This document shows, one piece after another, positions 1 to 9,567 of a DNA stretch of 64,000 nucleotides. The notes beneath the pieces were generated by a model. The model searched no databases, was not told where the DNA came from, and saw only the letters and a list, made by a program, of their open reading frames with translations. Source of the stretch: Pterois miles (Eukaryota > Chordata > Actinopteri > Perciformes > Scorpaenidae); assembly GCA_947000775.1 (NCBI GenBank), contig CAMQGK010000516.1, positions 1,519,001 through 1,583,000 on the forward strand, read 5' to 3'. Position numbers and translations under genes: made by a program. The number at the start of each line of letters is the position of its first letter. Position 1 is the stretch's first letter.

Positions 1-284
1 AAATATTAAAAATTCATGGTATGGTTGCAAAGGCTTAAAAAAGTTAAAATGCTAAAAGGTCTCTAATTCATTATTTCATATTTCATTGTTAAGGATTAAG
101 ATGTAACAGTGTTATCAGTGATCGATAGTGTGGTCTTGATCCGCTCATCTGAGATTGATTACTCAGGTCTCCATCTACCTGCCGAGGGGATTCGCGGTAT
201 TTCCTCATTGCAGTAAACGTTACTGAGGAAACACCACTGTGATCACACTCGTGATTATTTCTCCCCTTATTCAGGGGCGTAACA
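1..284 (+). repeat. Left LTR (3' portion) of a Ty3/Gypsy retrotransposon
   Basis: This stretch matches 5681-5957 of the right LTR, with three substitutions and one 3-bp difference seen by eye, and ends with the same GGGGCGTAACA. Its first part lies outside the window. It lacks about 464 bp present in the right LTR: there, a 72-bp segment starting ATTGCAGTAAACG occurs twice around the extra DNA, here it occurs once. The low divergence suggests a recent insertion. A primer binding site follows directly, which confirms that this is the 5' LTR of a plus-strand element. Confidence 0.9.
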
Positions 285-287
285 TTT

Positions 288-306
288 TGGAGGCACCGCT
301 GGGATT
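288..306 (+). other. Primer binding site, tRNA-Thr type
   Basis: The sequence TGGAGGCACCGCTGGGATT lies three bases after the LTR end. It is complementary to the 3' end of a vertebrate tRNA-Thr (T-stem, acceptor stem, discriminator U and CCA) as I remember that tRNA. Position directly after a TG...CA LTR and the leading TGG are what is expected of a retrotransposon primer site. The assignment to Thr rests on memory of the tRNA and could be tested against the species' tRNA set. Confidence 0.75.
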
Positions 307-534
307 GCTCTTCAGATGTCTGGTGTCCACAGCCTGGCGGCCAAAGTCTGCAGCAGCTAAATCCCCCCACAAATAACCCAGGCAGGTGACAGCAAGGAAG
401 GTGCTGTTCAAGGAGTTCTGGAGGCTGGTGGTTGAGTACGGTATCTGAGGCCAGTCAGAGATCATCAGGTACATTAAAAACTGTCCAGTCCAGAGTCAGC
501 CTGTATACAGTAAGATTTCTCCTGTCCTGTTGAC

Positions 535-2124
535 ATGATGACGGCCTTGGAAGAGCTACAGGAAGAGGTAGCAGCTGAGTTACATAAACTGACTAGAGAT
601 GATTTGCTCGAAGTCTGTGATTTTCTTAATATATCAGGAGGACAAAGAGAAGCTGTAAAAGGGAAGTCCCGCATATCGCTAGTGACCCATGTACTGAAAC
701 ATCTGGAAAGAGAAGAAGTGACAGAGTTAGAAGATGGCGGCATGTCTGAATTGTTGCTCCTAAAAGATGAAGTTACAAGTTTGACCACTGACACAGATAC
801 CAGAGCAGCACAAACTGAGGAAAATGTGGAAAGTACAGAAACTCAGGGAGAAATGGAGGAACAAAGATCTATAAAGCAACGTAAAGGTGTGGAAATTCAG
901 CAGCTCACCTCTGTTAATGCCACTGTTAATGAGTCTCAGGCATGGTTCCTACCTACCATAAGCCCAGAAGCCAACATGCAGCCCTCAGTTAGTGCTCCAC
1001 CACAGCAGCCAAGCCCATGCTGGCGCAAAGACTTCAAAATTTCAGGTCAAATAGGTGAACCAGGCCAGAAAGATAAATTGACATTTTCCAGCCTTGCTCA
1101 TCAGATTGAGAATGGACTGAACAGAGGTTATCCTGAAATGGAAATAGTGGATGCTGTAATTAGAGCTATTTCTCCAGGCTCCCAGTTACGCAGCTACTTA
1201 GAAGGTAAGCCTCACCTGACTCTCCCCACGCTCAGAAGGATCCTACGCTCCCACTTCCAAGAGAGGAGTGCCACAGAGCTCTACAAGCAGCTAGCTTCTG
1301 AAGCACAGAACAGCAAAGAGACCCCCCAGAGTTTCCTCATGCGAGTTTTAGATTTGAGGCAGAAAGTACTGTTCGCATCCCAAGAGTCAGAGTCAGGGCT
1401 GCAGTATGATCCTGCTTTAGTCCAGCGCATGTGTTTACACACGTTACTCACTGGTCTTCAGAATGACATTATTAGGATAGATATGCAGCCTCTCCTGCTG
1501 GATACTGAGACTCCAGATGAGCTTTTACTGGAGAGGATGAATATTGCCTGTGCTAATGAGGCTGAGAGAAGGAATAAAAAGAAGCATAGTACCCCACAAT
1601 CAACCACAAGTGTGAGTGTAGTGCAGTCAGAAGAGAATTCACCAGCAAAGTGCCCTGTGAAAGAAGTCAAAACAAAGGCTTCCCCCGAACTGTTAACAGA
1701 GATACAAGAACTAAAGTTGGGTGTAGCTTCTTTAAAGGGTCTTAGTGTAGAGGTGGCTCAGATTAAAGAAACTCTACAGCAGGGTAGATTTCAGCCACAG
1801 TCCTACATTCCACCTGTGGGTAGGCCAGATAGAGACTCCCAGCTACCTGCTTTGCCACAACAGTATTATAGCAGCTACAGTCAGCCCCAAATACCCACTC
1901 CAATGCAGCCTTAGTATGGACCTGATCAGCACCACAATCGCTCTACCCCTGTCCCACGGAGATGTTTTGTCTGCCAGCAGACAGGAACAAATGAACGCTG
2001 TATGCACTGCTACCGCTGTGGAAGTGGAGAACATTTTCAAGCTGGATGTAAAATCAGAGGAATCAGACCGTCCAGAGAAGCTCCTTTAAACAGGGAACGG
2101 TTACCACCACGGGACGGGTGTTAG
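535..2124 (+). pseudogene. Gypsy gag (capsid and CCHC nucleocapsid), interrupted by one in-frame TAG
   Basis: The first 459 codons (535-1914) encode a Gag protein. The N-terminus is acidic and helical (about residues 1-75). The capsid-like region runs from about residue 165 to 345, around a KDFKISGQIGEPGQ motif common to fish Gypsy elements. A basic and proline/glutamine-rich tail follows. A TAG at 1912-1914 ends the ORF, but the same frame stays open to a stop at 2122-2124. That extension carries a perfect CX2CX4HX4C zinc knuckle (nt 2008-2049), so the TAG is most likely a nonsense mutation; stop-codon readthrough is a less likely alternative. Gag would form the virus-like particle and package the RNA. 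The start ATG at 535 is preceded by a leader of about 230 bp after the primer site. The downstream protease ORF is in the -1 frame. Confidence 0.85.
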
Positions 2125-2145
2125 CCGTGACGGGTCAAGAGTCCC
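2085..2145 (+). promoter_or_regulatory. Candidate -1 ribosomal frameshift signal between gag and protease
   Basis: TTTAAAC at 2085-2091 is read T TTA AAC in the gag frame, the classic X XXY YYZ slippery heptamer. Five bases later ACGGTTA (2097-2103) can pair with TAGCCGT (2122-2128) with one G-U pair. Within the loop GGGAC (2111-2115) can pair with GTCCC (2141-2145), giving an H-type pseudoknot. The next ORF (MYND finger and protease) is in exactly the -1 frame and is open through the heptamer. The gag stop follows at 2122. Slippery site and frame are read directly; the pseudoknot is inference. Confidence 0.6.
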
Positions 2146-2756
2146 AGAATTGTGCGAACTGTGGCAACGCTGATTCACCTGACAGATTGAAACAGTGCTC
2201 ATCTTGTAAAGAGGCACTTTACTGCTCTAAAACATGTCAAAAACAGAACTGGGCTGAACATAAGAGGAAATGCACTTACCAGTCAAACGCCAGTGCAAGG
2301 TGTCCCTGTAAAAAGAAAAATGCTGCCACTCCACCCCCCCTAGCTCAAGTTACCAGCCCCCACAGAGTTACCTCGCTAGTCGGCCGGCAGTGCCTTGTTG
2401 AATGTTACCTTAACGGGCACCAAGTGCAAGCCCTATGGGACACAGGTTCTCAGGTGTCCATAATTGATGAAGGATGGAAAGAGGAATACTTACCAACCAC
2501 TGAGCTCAGAGATGTCTCAGAGATGCTTGACTCATCTGCTGATCTGACACTGACTGCTGCAAAGGGAACTGAAATGCCATACTTGGGATGGATTGAAATC
2601 ACTTTCTGGCTAGCCTCTGGAACTGACCAATCAACAGAACTGATCATTCCTGTGCTTGTAATGAAAGGCTGGCACCTGTCTTGTCCCATCATAGGCTTCA
2701 ATGTTATTGAGCACATTTTGACAAACACTGAAAAAACTAAACAGTACCCACAGTGA
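2118..2756 (+). CDS. MYND zinc finger fused to a Gypsy aspartic protease
   Basis: This ORF has no ATG at its start; it is probably reached by -1 frameshifting from gag, so 2118 is only the first possible non-ATG codon after the frame switch. Residues 12-52 form a complete MYND-type C6HC finger: CANC (12-15), CSSC (27-30), CSKTC (36-40) and HKRKC (48-52), with the usual NW before the histidine. A short basic Cys/Lys linker follows, then the retropepsin: LWDTGSQVS holds the catalytic DTG at 108-110, and the I-I-G-F-N-V near residue 195 fits the second protease signature. MYND fingers normally bind proline-rich peptides in chromatin and signalling proteins; here the finger might help packaging or host-factor binding, which is only inference. 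The frame is intact over 212 codons, unlike its neighbours on both sides. Confidence 0.8.
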   Translation: MLAVTGQESQNCANCGNADSPDRLKQCSSCKEALYCSKTCQKQNWAEHKRKCTYQSNASARCPCKKKNAATPPPLAQVTSPHRVTSLVGRQCLVECYLNGHQVQALWDTGSQVSIIDEGWKEEYLPTTELRDVSEMLDSSADLTLTAAKGTEMPYLGWIEITFWLASGTDQSTELIIPVLVMKGWHLSCPIIGFNVIEHILTNTEKTKQYPQ

Positions 2757-5235
2757 GGAAAGCTTTCCCAAGCCTCAAAAGAAACAAGGTGAGAGCTTTT
2801 ATACAGGCTGTTAGTGCAGAACAAGAAGATGAGTATGCAGTCAAAACAAAGGAGGAGGTTGCAGAGGAGGTTGCAGTTTCAAAACACAGTAGCATCCAGG
2901 TTAACTGTCGTGTAGCTGCACAGCCCTTTAAAGAGGACATGACCATGCTATTTCAGCCAGATCTGAACCCGCAGTGGCCAGATGGTCTTGAGTTTTATGA
3001 CACACTCGTCAGAGTTAGTAAAGGTGTATTTCCAGTTATCACAATTTGATGTTGCTAACCCAACTGACCATGACATTGTGTTACCAGGGCGCACCTTAAT
3101 TGGTACAGTACAAACTATTATGTCAGTTCTGCCTGCCCAAGTCTTTGAGAAAGTTGCAACACCAGCTACAGTGAGTCATATCAGCACAAAAGGTACAAGT
3201 AGTGCCAGTAGATGATGCCAGTGTAGATTTAAGTCATCTCAGTGAAAATCAGGGGCAAGTTGCAGATGACCATTTCTCTTAAAGACACTGAACCAGTCAA
3301 ACGCACATACATTTCAGTACCAAGCCCCCTGTACCAGGAAATGAAAAGTTACCTCCATGACCTGATAGCACAGGGATGGGTGAGGAAGTCAAATTCCTCG
3401 TATTCCTCGCCTGTTGTGTGTGTTCGAAAAAAAGACGGCACCCTTTGGCTGTGCATAGATTACAGAGATCTGAACAGGAAGACTCATCCCGACCGTCAGC
3501 CTATCCCTCGGGTCCAAGACATTATGGATAGCCTGGGTGGTAAGTCCTGGTTTTCTCTATTAGATCAAGGGAAAGCTTACCACCAGGGATTCGTGTCAGA
3601 GGAAAGCAGACCACTAACAGCGTTTGTGACACCATGGGGACTTTATGAGTGGATCCGCATCCCCTTTGGCCTCATGAATGCCCCTGCGGCCTTTCAACGT
3701 TGCATGGAGAAATGCTTGGAAGGGTTTTCAGTAATACCTTTGACAACCATGTAAATGATGTACGTAAAGTGCTGCAACGCCTGAGAGAGTACGGCATCAA
3801 ACTCAAGCCGAGTAAATGCGATCTCTTCAAACATGAGGTCCGCTATCTGGGCAGGATAGTCTCTGAAGAGGGCAGTAGAGTAGATCCTGCTGATTTTGAA
3901 GCTGTAAGAGCACTAAAAGACATTAGACCTCAGACTGTAGGCCAACTCAGAAAAATGCTTGGTCTACTCACATACTATAGACAGTATGTAAAAGACTTTT
4001 CGCGGAAAGCCAGCTGTCTGTATGAGCTCCTAAAAACAGACTCAGGCGAAGCCCCAGAAAACAACAGGAAAACAAAGACAGGGTTAAAGAAAATGAGCCA
4101 TGTTGTGCCCTCAAACAAACCGATTCTGTGGACTGACCAGCACCAACAGGCACTCGAACAGCTGATTGACTGTCTGTTACAGCCACCAATATTAGGTTTC
4201 CCTGATTTCAGTCAGCCATTCATTGTACACACGGATGCATCACACCAAGGATTGGGAGCGGTACTGTATCAAAACCAAGATGGCAAACTCAGAGTCATTG
4301 CTTATGGCTCTCGCACGCTAACAACAGCTGAAAAGAACTATCACCTCCATGCAGGAAAGCTAGAATTTCTGGCTTTAAAATGGGCAATCACTGACAAGTT
4401 CCGTGACTATTTGTACTATGCTCCAACTTTCACTGTTTATAGTGATAACAACCCACTCACATACATCCTGTCCACAGCAAAACTGAATGCAACCACGTCC
4501 AGGTGGGTTGCAGAGTTGGCTGATTTTCACTTTACAATTAAGTACAGGCCTGGAAAAGAGAACAGTGATGCAGATGCTTTGTCAAGAATGCCATTGGATG
4601 CAGAGTCACTAATGAGAGAGTGTTCTGAGGAACTGTCGTCAAACACCATTAATGACGTAGCTAAAAATGACAAAAGGAAAAAGACAGGAAGACCCCAGCC
4701 TGTGGCTCAAACTCAGGAATCTGATGAGGACAGTGGGGATGAATATGAACTGCATTATGAGCCACTGCAGGCCCCCACAGTGACCGCAGAGAGACATGAG
4801 ACAGTTGGTAACCTGGAGACGCAGCTTGAACACAGGCACCTACCAGCAGAGAGACCTGAAACACCAGCTTCTGTTGCCCCACCAGCACAGCTTCCAGGAG
4901 GAAATCAGCCGGAGGAGTCCAGTGCACCTGCTGAAACTCTACCAGGTGAAGGTATAACCTTACCTGCAGGAAATTTGCCTAGTGGACACTCACCCCCAGC
5001 CCCTCCCCCATCAAGTGCTGCTGCTGAACCTGAGGACTTGTCTTACCAGCTGCCAAGAAGGTAGAGACACCCACCAAAACGCATGACTTATGATCAGCTC
5101 GGCAGTCCTTCTTGCTATAATGTCCAGCCAACACCCCAAATGCTACCCATCTACCCCACACCAGGACTGGTTCCATGGCTGCCACCTTTACAGCCATATT
5201 ACTTCCCCTTCATGTATGGACCCCAACATGCATGA
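2757..5235 (+). pseudogene. Gypsy pol: broken reverse transcriptase and RNase H, integrase missing
   Basis: The region is read in pieces. The protease-RT linker is frameshifted near 3040, and sequence appears missing before 3242. RT fingers and palm (3242-3754) show SSYSSPVVCVRKKDGTLWLC, the YRDLN motif and LLDQGKAYHQGF. At about 3718-3735 the text jumps from the CLEG motif to FSNTFDNHV in another frame, so the segment that holds the catalytic YXDD is absent. RT thumb and RNase H continue to about 4610, with the RNase H acidic residues in HTDAS, KLEFLALKW, YSDNN and NSDADALS. Where the integrase zinc-binding and DDE domains should follow, there is only an acidic, proline-rich tail. A TAG at 5062 interrupts that tail; the frame then stays open to 5235 and encodes the KRMTYDQLG-type C-terminus. 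The copy cannot make active RT or integrase. Confidence 0.85.
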
Positions 5236-5524
5236 GCCTACTGCTCATATGGACTGTTTTCATGGACAATTCATAGGCTCTTTACACAAAACACTGTCAT
5301 GAAAGATTAAGAAACTGTTGAAAGACTGCCCCTGGACTGTATGCAGTCACCAGACATGGACCTTAGCAGTATGCTTATGGACTGTTGACAGTCATCGAAC
5401 TGTGACCTTTGACCTCTGTCCAAGTATAACTCAGAAGATCTATGGGTCAAGCACATGAGAGACTAGAAGAGGGAATAGTTTAATTTGGTTAATGTCGGGA
5501 CGACATTTATTTTGTAGGGGAGTG
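5236..5524 (+). other. Gypsy 3' untranslated region and polypurine tract
   Basis: No ORF of note is seen. The short purine run AGGGGAGTG at 5516-5524 abuts the TGTGAC start of the right LTR and is the likely plus-strand primer (polypurine tract). It is interrupted by one T, so it is a weak example. Confidence 0.6.
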
Positions 5525-6431
5525 TGTGACAAGTTAAAATGATGGTATACTAATAAGCTGATATGTTTAAAAATATTGCAATTTCATGGTGTGTAATAAG
5601 ATTAAAATGCTGTGATGAGGTTTAAAATGATCACATGGTCCTGAAAAACAATTCATAAAGTGTGGTTTAAAATGGGTTAAAAATATTAAAAATTCATGGT
5701 ATGGTTGCAAAAGCTTAAAAAAGTTAAAATGCTAAAAGGTCTCTAATTCATTATTTCATATTTCATTGTTAAGGATTAAGATGTAACAGTGTTATCAGTG
5801 ATCGATAGTGTGGTCTTGATCCGCTCATCTGAGATCGATTACTCAGGTCTGCATCTACCTGCCGAGGGGATTCGCGGTATTTCCTCATTGCAGTAAACGT
5901 TGTTACTGAGGAAACACCACTGTGATCACACTCGTGATTATTTCTCCCCTTATTCAGGTATGTTACTGGTATGTCATTGTTAACTGCGTTGTGATAATTC
6001 TCGAACATGTTGAGAATGTTTTTGAGTGTTTATATATGGATTTTGAATTAGCTAAAGTAAGTTTTCATCGAGTACAGTAACAAGTGCATGTGTTTTGTGA
6101 ACCTGCATGTGCGCATTAGCAGCATACTTTGCACAGTTTATGTTGTCTATTTGATGACTATTGTGAGTTTTGTGAGTTTTCTGAGCTAAAATTACATGCT
6201 ATGTACCAGTGACAGTGTGAAATGACAAGTTATATCTCTGAGAGATGTATCTTTGTTGTGCATAAGAGCGTGTATGCTATGGCATTTGACATGTACTTAT
6301 GGTGTAAATATTATTTTGTACTTGATATGCACTGTATATGTTTTCAATTGATTGCAGTAAACGTTGTTACTGAGGAAACACCACTGTGATCACACTCGTG
6401 ATTATTTCTCCCCTTATTCAGGGGCGTAACA
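5525..6431 (+). repeat. Right LTR of the Gypsy element (907 bp, TG...CA)
   Basis: It begins TGTGACAAG and ends GGGGCGTAACA. The part 5681-5957 matches the left LTR. The segment 5887-5957 is repeated at 6351-6422, and 393 bp of other sequence lies between the copies, including a TATA-like TGTTTATATATGG near 6028. The left LTR lacks this extra unit. The first five bases after the LTR are ATATC, the expected target duplication; the matching left copy lies outside the window. Confidence 0.85.
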
Positions 6432-6435
6432 ATAT

Positions 6436-7573
6436 CACTAACCTTTCCTCTTGTTTCAGATTCACTGCACTTCCTGCCCTTGTGTGTTTCCCGCCTTTGT
6501 GAGGGAAGGTGTATTTACTGTGCACAGCTGGGACATTTCCTTTTCGTCTTGCCCGTTAAAAGACAAGGCTCACCAGTGAGGAAGAGAGCACTGGTGAGCT
6601 GAACCTCTTCTCTCAAGTTCTTCTCTCGACCCCTGACCATGGCTCGACTGCAGACCCCCACTCACTCTGTGGACCACCTGATACTAATAAACTCTGGAGC
6701 AGATGAAAGTTTCATTGACGAAAAGTTAACAGAAACTCTGGGCCTTCAAAAGATTCCACTCCCAGAGCCATTAGAGGCCAGTGCCTTGGATGGTCACTTA
6801 TTGTGCAGGGTGACTCATCTTTCTCAACCAGTCCAGCTCATCATAAATGGTAATCACTCTGAAACTCTTCAGTTCCACATCTTTGCCTCTCCTTATCACC
6901 GTTTCATATTAGGGTTACATTGGTTAATTAAACATAACCCTCACATTGATTGGTCCACGGGGAGGGTGCTACGTTGGGGTAGGGGGTGCAACTTTCCTGT
7001 CCCGTAAGCTGAGCCCTGCCAAAACAAATTATGATGTTGGGGATTGGGAGCTGCTGGCATTCAAGGCTGCACTGGAAGAATGGAGACATTGGCTGGATTG
7101 AGCAGCCCTTTCTTGTTTGGACTGACCACAAGAACCTAGAGTGCATCCGAGCTGCTAAAAGACTAAATTCTCGTCAGGACAGGTGGACGTTATTCTTTAA
7201 TCAGTTTAATTTTACCATTTTGCCCTGGTTCAAAGAATACGAAACCTGATGCCTTGTCTCGCCTGTTTGACCCTGACCCGTCTCCAAAAATCCCGTTGTA
7301 CATCCTGCCTCCTCTTTGTGTGGTTGGGGCAGTCACATGGAAGGTTGAGAGGAAGGTCAGGGAGGCTTTAAGGGAAGTCCTGGTGCCCGATGGACGCCCT
7401 GCTAATCGCCTGTTTGCTCCAGTCTCCCTTCATTCTCAGGTGATCCACTGGGTTCACACGTCCTGCGTCTCCTGCCACCCTGGAAACAGAAGAACTATGT
7501 TCATCATTAAACAATGGTTCTGGTGGCCGGCCATACAAGGGCAAGCTTAATAAACACCTCATACAACACAGAC
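6436..7573 (+). pseudogene. Older Ty3/Gypsy relic with large internal deletions
   Basis: 6437-6500 resembles part of a fish Gypsy LTR (CCTCTTGTTTCAGATTCACT...); the solo LTR at 7574-8101 carries the same stretch in reverse. A Gag zinc knuckle follows (CIYCAQLGHFLFV, from about 6508), but its fourth cysteine is replaced by leucine. Then comes an aspartic protease, in the ORF 6639-7007, with INSGADESFIDEKL and LGLHWLIKHNPHIDWSTG. The text jumps directly from protease to RNase H near 7010 (LLAFKAALEEWRHWLD, VWTDHKNLECIRAAKR); the whole RT is missing and the reading frame is broken near 7100 and 7240. The integrase zinc-binding region (SCVSCHPGNRRTMFIIKQWFWWPAI) appears at about 7440-7540 and the relic stops. 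It is a different Gypsy lineage from the 1-6431 element. Confidence 0.8.
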
Positions 7574-8101
7574 TGTCACGGTTTAGTACAAGCAGGCTTA
7601 GACTCAATAGCAGACTCAGAGGCAGGGATGGTCAAAAATCAGCGTCTTTAATCAAAAAGGTCAGGTCGGTACACGGTAGAGCAGATAACAGGCTAACAAG
7701 TCCAAAAATGGCAAGCAAAGGGCAATGTCAAAAAACAAGCAGAGATAACTAAGGCACGGGTATGCAAAACACAAGGAAATAATCGCTGGTACGCTTTTCA
7801 CTGGTGAATAAAGGCAAACTGGCACAGAAGGAAGGGGAAGCACACATTAAATACTGGTGAGGGGAGTGTGTGATGATGCACAGGTGGACACAATCAGGGC
7901 AGGGAGAGGACAAGCAGACACAGGTGAATGGTGCTGGAAACTAGGTGAGGAGGAGGTGCTCAACAGTGTGGGCGGGAAAGCATGCGGGCGGGAAGTGAAG
8001 TGATCTGAAACGAGAGGGAATGTTAGGTACAAAATAAAACAGGAAGTGCAACAAAAACATGCAACAAGTAACAAAAAACCTAAGACCTTATAGTTCTTAC
8101 A
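7574..8101 (-). repeat. Solo Gypsy LTR with 5-bp target duplication
   Basis: On the minus strand the element runs TGTAAGAACT...AAACCGTGACA. It is flanked by perfect CAGAC duplications at 7569-7573 and 8102-8106. On the minus strand there is a TATA-like CAGTATTTAATG (complement of about 7843-7855) and an ATTAAA polyadenylation-like signal (complement of about 7646-7652), in the order expected of an LTR. It is inserted just after the older Gypsy relic. Confidence 0.85.
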
Positions 8102-8106
8102 CAGAC

Positions 8107-8739
8107 ACAGTTATGTACTACTGTGACCCCAAATTACAGACAGAATTTGCTGACTGACTTTAACATGCACTATTGGATCTGAAATTTTTAAACTCAACAA
8201 AAACTAAAACAATGATTTTCCCTCCTGAGTGATGAAAGGTTCCAACCCTTTGTGTTAGTACTCATGATGGTGTCTCTATTCATTCTGTGCCCATTACTTC
8301 TGCTATCAGCACATACGTCAGACAGATACACTCAGAATCACACAACAAACATCTATTTTTCATCACCTACCTGGCCCAGAGAGATCCTAAGAAGGTACAG
8401 CAACAAATCATGTTGGCCCACACCAGAAAAGGAACAGAGGGAAACGTTGCAGTTTCTGTACCGTTCCTACAGATCCACAGATAGTGACTTAAACTCATCC
8501 ACACTGCTCTGGCCCACCTGAATGTCTGGAGGGGGAATTATGTTGAAATGCTGTTTGTGGACCTCAGAGTCAGCTCCACTGGATCGTCAACTTCTTGACG
8601 ACAGACACCACGTAGACACCTCATCCCTCCTCACCCAGACATCTATGAATTTCACTTTGTTCTGTGTAGGATTGTATGATTCATAAATAGAAATTGAGTC
8701 AATACCAACAGTAATGTAATAGTACAATGCATAATAATA
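8107..8739 (+). other. Gene-free stretch with a possible LINE scrap
   Basis: No intact gene is seen. At about 8490-8600 the plus strand can be read as a decayed reverse-transcriptase motif A (HTALAHLNVWRG...MLFVDLRVSSTGSS), like L2/Rex1-type LINEs. The match is short and may be chance. Confidence 0.3.
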
Positions 8740-9018
8740 TCCATCCATTATCTGCAACCACTTATCCCATTCAGGGTCGTGGGGGTCTGGAGCCAATCCC
8801 AGCTGACATTGGGCAAAGTTGGGGTACATTCTGGGCAATTTAGAGTCAACAGTGAACCTAACCTGCATGTCTTTGGACTGTTGGAGAAAACCAGAGAACC
8901 CAGAGAAAACCCATGCGAACATGAGGAGAACATGCAGACTCCACACAGAGGGGCCTTTGAACCTGCAACCCTCTTGCTGAGAGGCGATGGTGCTAACCAC
9001 TGCACCACAGTGCTGCCC
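8740..9018 (-). mobile_element. tRNA-derived fish SINE (family A), diverged copy
   Basis: Read on the minus strand it starts with a tRNA-like head (GGCAGCACTGTGGTGCAGTG, B-box region GGTTCAAAGG), passes through the conserved TTTGGACTGT...GGAGAA block, and ends in ATGGATGG-type repeats. The same layout is present at 18736, 36600, 38700, 40591, 58125 and 61195. This copy is more diverged than those at 40591 and 61195. The family is widespread in ray-finned fish; I do not assign a formal Repbase name. Confidence 0.75.
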
Positions 9019-9567
9019 CCTTTTATTAATATGTGTAAATATAAGACTTCTTTAATAATTATTAAATCATGTAAATTATAATATGAAGTAAAATAGATCT
9101 GAGAACATACCTCCAGTACATACTACTGAGTAGAACACTAGAGCGAGAAGCTCCGTATTAGAGATAAGACAGCATGCAGTGTGAGGAGGAATGATTAACA
9201 CTTTTACACACACTCAACATTACAGGTGGTACTGTAGCTTAACTGATGCATAATTTATATGCATCATATGGTAAAAGGTCATGAATATTGCATGCTGTTA
9301 TATGAAGCTGGCAGGATTCCTCTGTCCTGGAAGAATATTAACATTTTGCAATTATTGCATTTTTCAATTTTATAGCCACTTTATAATATATAACATCTCA
9401 TTTTGTCTTTCAAATCCTTAGTCGTTTATTGGGTTTGGCTTCAACGTTTCAGCAATTAGTTTTATAATTTACTGCCCAATAGTCAGTGTCCTGGACGGTT
9501 GTCGGGCTGAATAAGCAGCTTGTTCTTATTCCCAGGGCGTGAAATAGAGAGTAGTAGTAGTAGTATT
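9019..9567. other. AT-rich intergenic sequence, nothing recognised
   Basis: No coding potential and no repeat that I recognise. A short inverted repeat (TGATGCAT...ATGCATCA) lies near 9243-9266. Confidence 0.5.

Noticed and set aside
5887..6422. Retro-copied intron loss as the explanation of the short left LTR
   Set aside because: Splicing at GTATGT/TTGCAG would join TTATTCAG to TAAACG, which is not the sequence of the left LTR; recombination between the 72-bp repeats fits exactly.
8587..9000. 137-codon minus-strand frame
   Set aside because: About half of it is SINE family A read in one frame; the remainder is unrecognised.
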